DNA of 64,000 nucleotides from Hermodice carunculata (taxonomy: Eukaryota; Annelida; Polychaeta; Eunicida; Amphinomidae), in NCBI GenBank assembly GCA_964020975.1, contig OZ026619.1, positions 8,134,878 to 8,198,877 on the forward strand, given 5' to 3'. Made by a program: the position numbers and the translations under genes. The notes under the pieces are model-generated. The model was not told where the DNA came from. It searched no databases and worked only from the letters and a program-made list of their open reading frames with translations. Shown in pieces: positions 1-13,248 of the stretch (within the stretch, counting starts at the first letter, position 1; each line of letters starts with the position of its first letter).

Positions 1-216
1 TTTGAACCACGTGCCTGCCCTGTAAATGTTATATTGGAGAGCTCGAGGGAATCCCCGTGCGCGCGTGACGTCATAACGCAAATGACGTTCACTGGGGCTT
101 TTCCCTAGCTTCAGGCAAACTGTGTAAAATTTCAATGGGAAATAAATTTTATGATTTAACTCTAGAGTGTTTCAGACATCTATATTTATACAAGGAAAAT
201 CATACAAATTGCAGAA
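1..216. other. Unique left flank, no gene seen
   Basis: No reading frame of interest is visible. The stretch contains one perfect TGACGTCA (CRE-type) octamer at 66-73 and a related TGACGTTC at 93-100. Without a nearby gene start these are not evidence of a promoter. Confidence 0.4.
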
Positions 217-526
<310 letters not shown>

Positions 527-530
527 TACT

Positions 531-2107
531 TATTATGGAACTCCTTTTTTCAGTATTTGATCAGGTGATTAAATATTTGATCAGGAGAACAAATAGTATT
601 CAAATGCATTTGTTCACGTGATTAAATAGTCTATTTGTTCCTGTGAATAAATCGATTTGTTCTGATCAAATCGATTTAATCACATGAACAAATATATTCG
701 TATTTGATCACATGAACAAATATATTCTTATTTGATCACATGAACAAATATATTTGTTCAGATGATTAAATCGATTTGGCCAGAAGAATAAAGAGAAGTT
801 ATTTGATCATCTGAATGAATCGAATTTTTCTTCTGATAAAATAGATTTGATAACATCATCAAATGTCCCCCAATTTAATTAAATTGACGCTCCCTGTCTG
901 ATTTGTTCCCCTGAACAAATATTTATACTTTGGAATAAATCACTTCCGCCAGTATTTGATCCCTGCATCAAATAGTAAAACACGCAAAAGGTACAATCAC
1001 GAAATGTCCGCTATATCTTCAACAGGGACTTCGCGGACATTTACAACGCTGACAGAGAGATTTGAGAGTGTTAAGAGATTAAAGCGGGTGAAGCCGGCCG
1101 TACACAACGCATCATTGTTATTTATCAATTTAATATGATCGTGTTTTGACGGGATTCAATGTAAATTTGTACGGTGGTTTCATGTTCTTTCGCTATTGCT
1201 TTCGGGATGGATGTGAGGATTATTTTTTCTCTCTCACTCTTTCTTTCTTCAGTTCGACATTACTTTTTGCCATGCCAGTCATGGTCATGGATATGAGCCT
1301 TTTTTTCTTTCTTTCTTTCTTTCTCCCTTCCTCCCTCTCTTTCTGTCTTTCTTTGTTTCTTTCTTTCCTCAGAAACGATTATAACTTGCCTGTGGCTAGA
1401 AATCTTTTTTTCCTCCAAATGTTTTCAACTAGTAATTGGAGCCTAAAAAGAACAAATATTGGCAAACGGTATTCTGAAATAGTGGATAATGACAACTTAA
1501 CCCTTTGATGTAGCTCGATCCGTCTCCCGGCCCCTAGTTGTTGTTGCTATATACAGAAAATATCGCAGTTCGAGATTGTACTTCTTGCATGTTATGGTAA
1601 CACAGACTAACGGAAGTGCTGCGCGGCATGCAAGAGGGAGTAATTATTATCTGGTAGTGGAGAAACTTGTATTTATTCAGGAGATCAAATCGATTTTATC
1701 ACGGCAGCAAATATATTTGTTCACGTGAATACATCGGAATATACCCTATTTTCTTTTATCAGGAGAACAAATGGATTTAGTCATGTAAACAAATGCATTT
1801 GTTCATGTGATCAAATTCATTTTATTTGTTCCTCGGAACAATTCCATTTGATGTTCTGATTAAATAAGTTTGTTCTTCTCATCAAATCAATTTGATCAGA
1901 AGAACAAATATACTGTATTTGATCACATGAACAAATACATTTGTTCCTTTGATCAATCGATTTTATCTTGTGATTAAATATTTACTCTTCTGATTAAATA
2001 TTTATTCACCTGATCAAACATCTGTTCACAAGAATAAATGTATTTGTTCTTCTGATCAAATATTAAATCACCTAATCAAATACGGAGTAAAACATAAACG
2101 GCGTTCC

Positions 2108-2113
<6 letters not shown>
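531..2113. mobile_element. Fold-back DNA element with palindrome-array arms
   Basis: The ends are inverted copies. The left end starts TATTATGGAACTCC (531-544) and the right end finishes GGCGTTCCATAATA (2100-2113). After a short unlike stretch both continue inward with a matching run of the type TATTTGATCAGGTGATTAAATATTTGATCAG. The arms (about 551-970 and 1670-2090) consist of repeated imperfect dyads, ATTTGWTC-N4-GAWYAAAT, joined by two to four A/T or CG bases. The centre, about 970-1660, is different and contains a (TTTC)-rich patch. Both ends sit directly in TA tracts, as expected for TA-targeting insertion, although the microsatellite hides any target duplication. No transposase is seen; the 60- and 120-codon frames inside are low-complexity. 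It is probably non-autonomous; the superfamily is not resolved. Confidence 0.75.

Positions 2114-2158
<45 letters not shown>
2114..2158. repeat. (TA)n microsatellite
   Basis: A TA run abutting the right end of the fold-back element. With the run at 368-526 it probably represents one TA tract that the element split. Confidence 0.95.
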
Positions 2159-2161
<3 letters not shown>

Positions 2162-3490
2162 AACAGACAAGCAAATCGCAGGTAAAAAAACCCCAAAACG
2201 TATCCTGCGATTACCATGGCAGCTATGTTCTCAGAGAAACATGTCTCAGATCAAATTTATGAAAATGAATGCACCATGCTTAAGGTCTCTCTTATGTTGA
2301 ATGTCATCCATTCAGCTTGCATGTGGTGAAATTTAATTGGTTTTCCATTCCGTTGCATACAGAGGAATTCATATAAATTTTGCTTTAGAAAAAGGTATAT
2401 GTTTTTACATTTGCGGCAGAAAACATATTGAGTATGTGGTGGGTGGGAGGGGGTGTAGAAGAGAAGAGCATACTTACAGCTTACCAAGCACTACAAAACA
2501 TCCTTAAAGGGAAGGTGTGCAGACAAAAGTAATGGTCCAACTCTTTTTATTCCAAGGGAAAGCAGGAGAGAATGAATATCCCAAAGCAGAAGTGAAGAAA
2601 GAGGACTGGTATGCGTTTAAAAATACGAAAGGAAAATGAGACTATGGATAACATGCTTATTGGGTGTCAAGAATATCATTACTTTAATGAAAATGACAGA
2701 AAGAGAGACCGTGTTTGAGGATTGGCAGGTAGGTACCTGAAGCAAGTTCGAACCATTGCAGAAAGCAACAGATTGACAGGGAATATGGGAATGCAGCTGG
2801 AAAATATTCGGAAATAGGGCAAGTTTAGGTTTATCAAAGAACCTCCTGATCAAGCTCTGGGAAAGCAGATGTAATGAGTTGGGTTTTCAGGAAACCAAGT
2901 TACGAGTGAGTAGTGGAAAGAAGGGATAAGGTAAGGCGGCGTATAAAAAGGCTCTCTGCCTGTGGTTATGCCAAATAAAAGATGTGGTCGTGGGAAAGTT
3001 TTTTTTTCCTTTTTTCTTTCTTCTTTTAAGAATATTGGCTCAATAAAGATGGTTATTCATTTAAATAATAAATATCGCCTATCGTCCGATGGTTTGTCAA
3101 GAATTAAACTATGAAATATGAATAATATTTTTTTCATACGCACATGCTTGCAGACATTCGTACTACAGCACATTTGCATTTCCTTCCAAAATAGTAGTCC
3201 TGTTAACTTACATGTGTTTTTGTCTTTGAGCGGTGGGTTGTATCATGCATGGCTATGGGTGACCTCCAAATCATTTTACTTTAGTTCTTATTGTGAGCAT
3301 TGTTTGAAACGTTACTTGTTGTATATCCTTGTAAAGTCACCTATGAAGATCCCGTGGAACCCTTTAGACTTAACACAATAATCACAATAAATAATTTATG
3401 TTGTGATCAAAAATTGCAAAGTTTTCAGCTAATGGTTTCCGGATTTTGGGTGTCCCTGGTGGTAATTCATGCTTGTGACTCTTTAACAAG
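2159..3490. other. Gene-free stretch
   Basis: No frame here resembles a known protein. The sequence is purine-rich around 2540-2990 and has a T/C-rich run at about 3000-3030. I see no repeat boundary or RNA gene. Confidence 0.4.
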
Positions 3491-3494
3491 GTAA

Positions 3495-4930
3495 AATTCC
3501 ATCTCAATGGAACGATGAAAACTCAATTCTGGTCCATAAGAAAGGCAACCGTAAAGACTTTGATAACTATTGACTGATATCGTTACTTTGTATTGCAAGT
3601 AAACTGATGGAGTGATGTGTTCTAAACCACATGTTTCCTGTGCTTAAGAACGCACTCCATCGGTTTCAACATGGCTTCCTTAAGGGTAAGTCTTATGTCA
3701 CTCAAATGGTAGATTTTGTCCACAAATAGGTAATTTCTAGATAAAACGACTCAGGTTGATGTATTGTATCCCGAAGCCTTCGAGTCTGTGCCCCACCACC
3801 TGTTACTGCACAAATTAGAGCTTTGGTATCAATGGTCATCCCTACGATTGGTTTACTAGTTATATAACGGGTCGAAGGCAGTGTGTCCTAGTAGAAGGGT
3901 CTCACTCTGAATGGAATTCTGTAGTATTTGGTGTTCCACGGGGTTCTATTTTAGGACCTTTCCTGTTTTTACTATATATAAACGACATGCACCTCACTCT
4001 CTCAAACGGCAGAACCATGTTCCCTTTTGCAGACGATTCTAAATACTTTCGGAAAAGTCATTCGGAAGATGATGCACGTGTACTGCAAAATGATATAGAG
4101 AAACTAGTCTCTCGGAGTAAATTATGGGGCATGAAGTTCAACGCTTACAAATGCAGCATCCTTACTGTCAGCAGGTCCCACGTTCCTGTTGTTTTTATCT
4201 ACAGTATGAACAATACCCCACTAAATCGGGTATCCTCCCAACATGACCTTGGTGTCGAATTAGACACACCACTCAACTGGTCAAATCACATTGCGAAGAG
4301 TTGCATTAAAGCTAACCGTGCCCTGTGTGTAATAAGCAGAACATGCAGGTACAAAGCTCCCCTTGAAGCAACTAAAAGACAGTGTGCAGTGTTGCTAGCA
4401 AGAAAAATCTAATGGTGCTGGAAACTATTCAAAGAAAAGCGACCAGATACATCTTAGGGACTCCTTTCTCTGGATCGTACGAGTCCTGCCTTGCCAAATG
4501 TTATCTACTCCCATTATCTTATAGGCGTGAACAACAGGATCTTGTGTTCTTGTACACATGTGCTAATGGTTATTACGAGGTAGATTTCTTAAATATGATC
4601 CTCATTCAAACAGACTCGAGAAATTTAAGTATTTCCAATAATAGTCTATGTTTCAAAATAACCAAATGTAAAACAGAGAAATTCCGCTCATCCTATGTAA
4701 ATCACTCTATTTACACTTTGAACATCTTACTCCTCCTATCCCAGATTCTGAATCTATCCATATTTTGAAAAGTAGACTAAATACTTACTACAGCAAGTTG
4801 CAACAAGGGTATTATGACTCGTCAAATATGTATACATGGCTGAGCAGCTGTTTTTGTCCAAAATGCAGGTAGCACATTATCGTGATCTACTGCTTTCGGA
4901 TTTTGTAAAATTTTTAAAAAGAATAAACGA
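3495..4930 (+). mobile_element. Degenerate non-LTR retrotransposon (LINE), RT to 3' end
   Basis: Conceptual translation in shifting frames gives the order expected of a LINE reverse transcriptase. An HKKGNRKDFDNY-type block lies near 3525. An AFESVPHHLL-like block is near 3775 and a GVPRGSILGPFLFLLYINDM-like block near 3930-3990. The catalytic FADD is at 4026-4037, followed by KLWGMKFNAYKCSIL (about 4121-4160). After it come the connector typical of CR1/Jockey-group elements (LETIQRKATRYILG, about 4417-4460; LLPLSYRREQQDLVF, about 4510-4550) and a C-terminal WLSSCFCPKCR block near 4840-4870. The copy has in-frame stops and several frame changes, and the endonuclease half is missing, so it is 5'-truncated and dead. 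It belongs to the CR1/Jockey superclade by these motifs; the exact clade is not determined. Confidence 0.85.
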
Positions 4931-7835
4931 TACTATGTATCTTAACTTGACGCATTATTTCATATGAGATAGTCTGCTCGAGCTCTTTATATTTATATTT
5001 TAAACGCGGACATTTGTTTTATCGTCTTTGACCTTCTCGATCAATCAACACCATTATTATCCAGTGATAGCTCTACTCATCTGATAGCTCTACTCACTGT
5101 CTCAGCCTTCTTGTGTTTCACTTTCTCTGAGTATCTTAATTACTAGAACAGATGCCTGGGCCCACTTTCCTTTGTTTATGGTACAAAATAGATTTACAAA
5201 TTCAGCCAATTCTTGTGATCAATGTATCAATTTAATATAGCATTTTCTCAAAATTAAAATTATTACCACAATTGTGTTTAAATTTCAAAAGAAAAGATAC
5301 TGAATACAGCTTATCAGAGTCCCTAATCTATTGACTTAAGTGATATCTCATTGATTCCATAATAGCAATACGGTTGAGGTACCAGCATGTAGTTTGAAGT
5401 CCATGTCAGGTTAGACTTGTGCAGCCAAGACTAGCAAGTAGAAATGGGGGCAAAAGCCACCTTACGAAATGGTGATAAGTCAAATATCTTTAGCTGAAGT
5501 GTACACAGCATGTTAATTTATATAATGCATTTAGTCATTGTGGACAAGATTGCCTTTATTTGCAAAAACCACACCGAACTCAAGTGCAATATTTAGATCA
5601 ACGTTAAGTGAGGGCTTCAAGGAATGGATAACACAAATCTTTGAAAGTAAATTAAACAAAAACGTTTTGTATAAATTGGTCTTCGGTCCTTACACCTTCC
5701 CATTAAAAAAAAAGAGAAAGAAAACAAGGAAGTATTGACATGGTAGGGATGCTTCAATACAACAAATTATATGTACTAAAATACGATAACACGCTTGTTA
5801 TTCCCGTAGAGTCATTTAATCAATTTGATTGCTAGATCATTAAATTCACTTTAAAACAAGTTGTGTAATACATCAATAATCAGAAATGGCAGCAGAAGCA
5901 TTTTCTTCAACTTGTGCATAAAAAATGACTAACAGTTTAATTCAAATTAATTCGACTTGAAGTTTATTCCTTCGCTGTAAACCAGTTGTTACACAATTCG
6001 TTTTGCATGAAACAGTGTTTGGGGCAACACTAAAAATAATGAAAAAATATGGCAAATATTGTTTGTCGAGACTAATTAAAATATTAAAACTTAAGATTTT
6101 ATCCTATTCATATATTGGATATTGTATAGAATTCCATTCTGGTCATTCAAAAACGCAACTTTGCAGCTTCGGTATATCATTTATATCAAATGAGTCTTTC
6201 TAATATTTCTAAACTTATGAAAAATATAACAAGGCAACTGTTGCTTGGAGTTATTAAGATATATGAGAGAACAAGAAGGCGTTGTTAATGTCAGTAGGCA
6301 AATGCACTCTTGTGTTGCTAATTGATACGCAGAATATATATTCCATTCTAGGAAGTTTATTCTGAGAGTTACGCACGTAAAACCAGTTCAAATCTGTTAA
6401 AGCTCAAAACCAAAGAAATATGATAAATAAAATTAAAGAAAGAGTGCTTAAGCGCTTTTGAAATAATTTCTTAGAGAAGTGCAGTGAATCATACGATGGT
6501 GGAGAGCATAGAACCTGAGTAGCAGATTCTGGGCATTGGTGGCATGCTGCGCTTAGGAACATCAAATAGATATACATGTCTAATGCTCACTCTTCTGGTT
6601 ATTCATAAGTAGGGCGATGTGCCCTTCCCATATCATTTATATGGATAACGATACAGTTCAATGATTTATTTGCTGATAAAATTTAATTTTTCATACAGTA
6701 CGCATGTCATTCGCTTTGAATTACTATTGTTACTGAGAAGTGGGGTTGCTCTTTTGTGAGTAACAGACAAACATATTTAAACACATCTGTATTTTGATCG
6801 TATCTGTACAAAATGGATGTAAATCGAGGCATTTGCATTTATGTACAATATACATGTTCTCTTCTATATATGCAGATTGAAGTTTGTGTTACACTATTAT
6901 AGAATGTAAAACATGACTGGGAATACCATTGGAGCTGATAAACCTGTACATTTTATATGCGACACTTGGTCTATCCCAGCCCAAGACAGCTACATTGAAT
7001 TTCAGTACTGGCAATAAAAATGCACCATCGCCGTCTGTATTGATTATTAAATCTACTTAGAAGTTAGTCACTATCAACTTTCCATTGGCAATGTGTGTGC
7101 CTTGATGTGCTGAAAAATTTCACCAAGCTAACCAATATACACTTGTAAAAAATGTTGTCACTTTTTCAGCACTGATACACTGCAGATGAGAATACATGGA
7201 TGTCGATATGATCAGCAGGCACGACTAAGATGGTGAATGAATTGAAATGACCTCTAGCTTCTACACCTGTGTTAATGAAGGGATAGACTGCTATACTTGC
7301 GCACTGTGTGGTTATTGATTGAAGCAAAATATATATTTTAAGAGAATATATATACTCTGAAGGCGGTTGGAAATTAAAAGGACGTATTCAAGTATACCAT
7401 AACATATGACTCAATTACAATTTCTGTGATTGTACATGTTTAACCTTCAAAATATTTATGAAAAATTTTGATGCTGACATTGAGTTTAAGTGCAGAAATG
7501 AAAGGCCAGTCTGTGTTCGTATTGTTCCTAACCTAAAGTAATTCATCTTTCACAAATATGCTTCACTCAGCGCTACTGGCACAGGAAGAACATGTTTAAC
7601 ACACTAGGTGTCACCTCTCTTGGCATAGGAGGTTTCATTAGATATGTGCACGGTCAATAACATTTATATGGCTTATGATAAGCTAAATTGAATATTTGTA
7701 TTTAAGATTATAAAAATCTTTAGAGCAGCTACTTATATAACTCACATAAAACTTGCACTACCAAGGCTGAACGGTTCCGTAAAGTGAAATGCATTAGCTA
7801 GTATTTAAAGCTGTGGTACACAATATTTTGATGTG
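4931..7835. other. Gene-free stretch of about 2.9 kb
   Basis: AT-rich sequence with only short frames (under 70 codons) that match nothing I recognise. I see no RNA gene, tandem repeat or element end here. Confidence 0.4.
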
Positions 7836-7837
7836 CA

Positions 7838-7925
7838 TACATACATACATACATACATACATACATACATACATACATACATACATACATACATACAAAC
7901 ATACACATACATACATACATACATA
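7838..7925. repeat. (ATAC)n microsatellite
   Basis: A tetranucleotide run with two slight interruptions near 7897-7906. Confidence 0.95.
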
Positions 7926-8361
7926 TTTTGAGAAGGTGAAGCAAGTATTCAATACATTAATGTTGTATTATGGTAAATGTACAAACTTTTCATTGCGTAA
8001 CAAATATACACCAATTGAATGAAATGTTAGTCTGTATTGCATGGGCCATACTATCAATAAAACTTAATGTGTGTAATGAGTATTTCCATTGAAATATATT
8101 TATCACTTCAGTAACCATTCACTCATTGGTATGTGTTTTGTTTGTTTAAAACATTCGTATAATCTCAGTAACGTATATTTCCTTTTGTGATATCGTTTCA
8201 TGCCCTGTATGTATGTGTTTTGGAATATGAGGATTTTCCAGTAGTTTAATGTCATTAAATTATTCGAGTAGTTTGTTGTTTGATTTGTTCTGAAAGCCTT
8301 TGTGTTTTCCAAAGTGTGCATTTCTATCAATTTATGGTAGCTTGTTTTACGTTATCGTTGA

Positions 8362-8365
8362 TTGT

Positions 8366-8403
<38 letters not shown>

Positions 8404-8407
8404 ACAA
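8362..8407. repeat. Perfect palindrome around a TA run
   Basis: TTGTATCAT (8362-8370), then a TA run, then ATGATACAA (8399-8407). The whole 46 bp is self-complementary, so the TA tract has matching non-repeat flanks and could extrude as a cruciform. Confidence 0.8.
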
Positions 8408-9697
8408 GAAATACATGTATATGGTCCTTAATTGTTTGCCCTATAGAAACTGTAAAATGCGCATCCCCATACAACGGAGCTTAAAAAGGCTATTAAAATC
8501 ACATAGGTGTAAAGGTAGGCCCATCTTTGCCCATACGGCAGACGCCTGCCAGGGGATGGTCAAGTAGGCCCTGGCATATAAACCAATGTATATCCTAAAA
8601 TGCCTGAAGTGACTGACCAACTTTGCTAATTTTAACCTGTCACTTTAATGTACATGTCATAACGGCCATTTCATTTTTGAAGTTAAATAAATATTCGCTG
8701 TCATGTGTTGGACTCCGTCTGTTCCGACAGATGTCCAGTAGTTCCGTATTTTAGTCAAATTTATACACGTATATTAGTGATACCATTCAAGTACTACCCG
8801 TTGCTGCACGTATAAACTGTATGTATAAAATTAAAGGAAGACAAAGTGAATTAGAAGCAGGCAGGTCAAAGGGCACAGCAGAGAGAAGAGACAAAAAGGC
8901 TAATAACAAGTACGACATGTTCTTCCATTTTCTGAAAAAAAGTTCTTCGGAGGAAAAGTATACACTAAACAGACTAGCTCATCAGGAGGCAGTAAATGAA
9001 TGGCAAATGGAGATATGGGAAACACGACTGGGACATTTATGCAGGTTATTAATCCAGGGTTGGATGCACGAGAACCACTAATAGCTTGTCTGAAGTTACG
9101 TAGGATACATGGGACTAGGGAGTGCGGTAAGAGGGTAAGAAAGCTAGAAGTCAGATCAGTATTTGATCACAGAAAAGGTGAGAAGTCTGCAAAGCAAGAT
9201 ATGGCATGCTCAATGAATTTATCTGCAAAGGCCAAAAGACATTGTAGGATAGTGTGTGGTGGCTTGTTCAACAAAACATTTCAGGCAAGAGAAACACCAA
9301 GGAGTTGAGACAAAACAAAGAATACGCATATTGTGAAGAAGATGTCAGTTACAGATTTTAATACTGCCCGCCAGGTATCATGACCTCAACAATAGGATCT
9401 TCAGAAATGATAGCCGACGTCGGTTATTGAATCTACACAATCACGGGGTGTGGAGTATTGAAGTTTATTTTGTCATGGCTACACTTAATATAATTTTAAT
9501 AATGATATAACCCCAATGCAATACTTTTCGCGTTATAGGTCTACACAGCTCTACCAGTGCCAGTCACCTAGCTAACATCCAAGCAAAGTTCCACTTTATT
9601 GCAATCACTATTCGTAGTTCCAAATTACCGCTGTTAATTTAAGTTTTTGTAGGTTAATGCAAGCAAAGAGTTTCATTGATTCTAACAACCTTCAGAG

Positions 9698-9698
<1 letters not shown>
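8408..9698. other. Unrecognised stretch with two overlapping small ORFs
   Basis: Frames at 8821-9081 (86 codons) and 9000-9308 (102 codons), both +, are rich in Lys, Arg and Glu but match no family I know. They overlap in different frames and may be the remnant of one decayed coding sequence. No splice or promoter signal decides the matter, so I do not call a gene. Confidence 0.25.

Positions 9699-9766
<68 letters not shown>
9699..9766. repeat. (AC)n microsatellite
   Basis: A pure CA/AC run of about 67 bp. Confidence 0.97.
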
Positions 9767-9771
<5 letters not shown>

Positions 9772-11287
9772 TGGACTGTGAGTAAACATTGTGTTCAACT
9801 TTAACATCACAATGGAATCGATAAGGAATGACAAACATTGAACACAGTAGGTCAACTGTTTCAAGTGGAAGTTTGCAATTCCGGCAACAGATGGCACTCC
9901 ATGTATTTAAACAAAGCGTTCCGGCCTACTTCCTAGCCGTACCTTGAAACATTTCTAACACCCTTAACTGCTTTTCTCAAATCTAAAGCATGGAAAGACA
10001 AAATCATAGATTCTTCCAGACAGATATGTTCACCCTCATAAAACCAGGCAAAGTTCCTTATAACTTTCTTGATGGAACCATGGTTAGTGTTGTTTCTCAC
10101 ACTGGTGAAAGATTACGATGCAGCCATCTGATTAGCTTTTATCCGTTGTCGATGATAGAACGTGCAGCTCACACTTGGGCCAATGAAGCAAAAGGTGGGC
10201 ATTAGGTAAGCCATATTTGGATGATGGGCTAAATACCTATGATAAAGAAATCTAAATTTAATTAAATTTGGCATGTTGATATATCATACCAGTAGCACAA
10301 ATTTGGACTTGTACTGTAACCTTGAGATAACTTAGAAGTGATCCTCTTGGTCCTTTTATATATCTTGATATCGTTTATGACTATTTGCCGTCTTTTTCTC
10401 AAATTTAAACGAGAAATCGCGAAAAGCGAAAAGAACAAGTTGTGTAGCATTTTTTGTAGAACGTTTTGATCAAAAGATATCTCGAAATAATGCAAATGAA
10501 GAAGGTCAAATGAAGTTTCAATTTTTTATATCAATGGCATATCCCACTCGGTTTCTAGTGTCATGCTGACTGGCCTCTAATGCTGTATTTTTAAGCGACG
10601 TATATGGTACTTTGGGATATTTCAAAAATATACGATACAGTGTGCACTAAAACATTGCAGGGGACATTGTATTTATGGGTGATATGGGAGAGAAATTTGA
10701 AATTTTGCTCGGGTGCCTGGAGCGAGATGGACACTGGAGTGCAATAAGCAAAAGTGTAAGTCCATGATTCTGTGTCAAGCAGAAACAGGGAGAGTATAGT
10801 TAGACGGTGTGAAGTCCCAGGAAGGAATGAGCAGGTCATTCAGAGAGGCAGGTGCTCATGAAACGTTGGATGCCAGCACTAAAGCTTCTAGTCAGGGCAT
10901 GTTTTAATATCATTCAGATAAAAACAGGCAAAAAGGCAACGGAAGGTTCGACTGGACTGACTGCTGTAAACAGTACCAATAGATCATGATCATTCACAGT
11001 GAGTGGGGGCGCCTTGAGAAAAGGTAGCAGTCCACAGGGTGCTATAATTATGCCTTTGATGCAATATGAACGAGTGAGAAACCTTAATGGTTGGAAAGGG
11101 CATACAAAGTGATGTGGAAATGGACACTATAGGGGCCCACTGTGTGTATCAGCAGCAAGAGTTTTAGGATAAGTTAGCTAACTGACTGTCAGGGATAGAT
11201 TCGTAAAGGGTGAGTTCAGATTTCGGGCTACTTCCAAGGTGCAGGAGAGTGGCCGTGCTTCACGACGGTGTATTCAAACGTGATAAA
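9767..11287. other. Gene-free stretch
   Basis: Only short unrecognised frames are present, for example 71 codons at 9990-10205 (+), which lacks any domain signature. The 10560-11280 part is purine-rich and looks like old repeat sequence, but I could not define its ends. Confidence 0.3.
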
Positions 11288-11416
11288 AGAATGGACAAAC
11301 AGTGTAGGAGACAGATAGGTATAAAGAGAGTTGCCATTTGAAGGGGTTAGATAGAATGGACAAACAGCGTACAAGACAGATAGTTACAAAGAGAGTTGCC
11401 ATTGGAAGGGTTATAT
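11288..11416. repeat. Two-copy 65-bp tandem duplication
   Basis: AGAATGGACAAACAG starts at 11288 and again at 11353. The two 65-bp units remain closely similar through GAGAGTTGCCATT and a GAAGGGGTTA/GAAGGGTTA block. Confidence 0.85.
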
Positions 11417-12649
11417 GACGTTTACACATCATGGAAGGCATATTTTGATATGATTCGAGCACATTGAAAATGTAAAAAAGAGTTGCCAGATAAGAGTACG
11501 CTAAAAGCTTATGAAGTTTTAGATAAGCTGCTGAAGGGACTCTGTTCCAAAAAAGTTTCAGACTGATGCAGTTATTCCACGTGGAAGTAAGGGTAATAAA
11601 TCTTGAGATGTGAGAGCAAAAAGGACAGCGGGAAATGACAAAGTGCAGCGTATATAAAGAAAATTATGATGAGTTTGACTTTTCCCATTTACACTTTCAA
11701 ATCTATGCTTTTTCAATTAGTTTGCAACTTGTGTCTGGTGATTTTATTTTTTTACATTTTTTTTAATACTTCATAGTGAAACCTTATTTATTTTTATTTA
11801 TGCAACAAAAATGTATCATATACCAAAATGATTATTAAATTTAAAAAACAGATAATTTTGTGGTCCACAGTAAAACACAAAGACACCAACGGGAAGAAAG
11901 CGAAAAACAACAACACAAGAACTGACCATGTAATAGTGTACCCATGAAAAGCAGGTCTCACAGCGCAGGTTATACGAAGAAAGATTACAAATAAGAGTTG
12001 CAAGATCTGCAACACACCAGAAGGTTTGCCACTCAGTTAACCACGGTTTTAAGACTGGCTGCAATCTCTTATTTATTTATGTTGAGTTTTCTTTTGTTTT
12101 CTTGTTTTTTTTTTAATTTTTTAAATTTTTTTTTTATTTGATTGCTCAGGCCTATAGGTGACATTAAAATCACGGAACGTTCATTCCAATGTTGATTGTA
12201 TTTTTGCTTTTAATTTTCGTTGAGTCGACAATTAAGATTTCTAGGAACCTTGAGACAGTAGTCTGATTTAGCATTTTGAGACAGAAAAGATTTCCACCAG
12301 GTACCTGTTCTGTGACTTATTTGGCGTCACTGAGATTTCAACATCCTGATTCATCATAGAATGTTTTATTTGCCTTTCCACATATTCTGTGAAAGTGATA
12401 GTTGCTAAAAGCACATACGTTTCGGCAAAAAACGTGCAACTAAATGGACTTTAAGTAATATAGTCAGGATGAAAAAAAATTGTGAACGTTAAATATTAAC
12501 AAATGCTGTATTGTCGATATCTGTACTTTTGTGACGATGCCCAAGCTCCCTTGTGTATTCTATTCTACCATCATTATTGCCTTGGAATGTTCTGTCGTAT
12601 ATGTATCGGTTTCAATTTACAAGCAAAATTGCAACGGTATGTTTCTTAG
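11417..12649. other. Gene-free stretch
   Basis: T-rich low-complexity patches lie at about 11745-11765 and 12090-12135. No supported coding region was found. Confidence 0.35.
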
Positions 12650-12830
12650 GTTACAATATACTGCTGTGATAGAGTATGCTGTTGTTGTGACAGTACTTGT
12701 TTGTTTTGGGTATCATATATGTTTAGTGCATTTAGACACTTTGAAGTATATCGTCCATATGAAATACATATTTTCAAAACTTCCACTAAGTCTGGGAATT
12801 AAGGATGGTGTAAAGTTAGAAAAGGGATAA
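12650..12830 (+). CDS. Possible terminal exon of a membrane protein (weak)
   Basis: The frame ending at the TAA at 12828-12830 is preceded by a plausible splice acceptor, TATGTTTCTTAG, at about 12638-12649. The exon would encode a hydrophobic helix (YTAVIEYAVVVTVLVCFGYHI) followed by a short charged tail. A helix beginning with an acidic residue close to a C-terminus is reminiscent of the last segment of DRAM/TMEM150-type proteins, but the match is by general shape only. No partner exon was found upstream, and an AT-rich intergenic frame could produce this by chance. Confidence 0.2.
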
Positions 12831-13155
12831 AATATGTAGTTGAAAGTATGTGCAAGAAAAAAAAATAAAAGCACTCTTTCATCACTTTTTCTTTGCCATT
12901 CACTCACTCCCCCAAGAAAAACGACAAAACCCCATCATCTCATGTAATGCTAAACAAGACACATGCATATTGAGACGAGTTTATCTTCCAACTGGATTAT
13001 TTATTCACTTGAATTGTGATATTGGAAAAATAAATTTACAATATTATATACACACATAGTAAATAAATAACCTAAAGAGCGATACTATTTCCACAAACTT
13101 GAAGCTTACAAAAGACTGACAAACATGTAAGAAAGAAAATGACTAAAATTTCATT

Positions 13156-13248
<93 letters not shown>

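Noticed and set aside
66-73. TGACGTCA as a CRE promoter element (also at about 61885)
   Set aside because: No transcription start or gene nearby; an octamer is expected by chance a few times per genome region.
1146-1508. 120-codon frame inside the fold-back element as a possible transposase
   Set aside because: Mostly Phe/Ser/Leu from a TTTC-rich patch; no catalytic motif or domain.
2740-2765. AAGTTCGAACC as a tRNA or SINE B box
   Set aside because: No matching A box, no cloverleaf and no repeat copies in the window.
8821-9308. Two overlapping charged ORFs as a host gene
   Set aside because: No domain, splice site or start context supports them; kept only as an unrecognised stretch.
11470-11680. 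Antisense reading with FWNRVPSAAYLKLHKL as a LINE C-terminus
   Set aside because: Too short and isolated, with no reverse-transcriptase block beside it.
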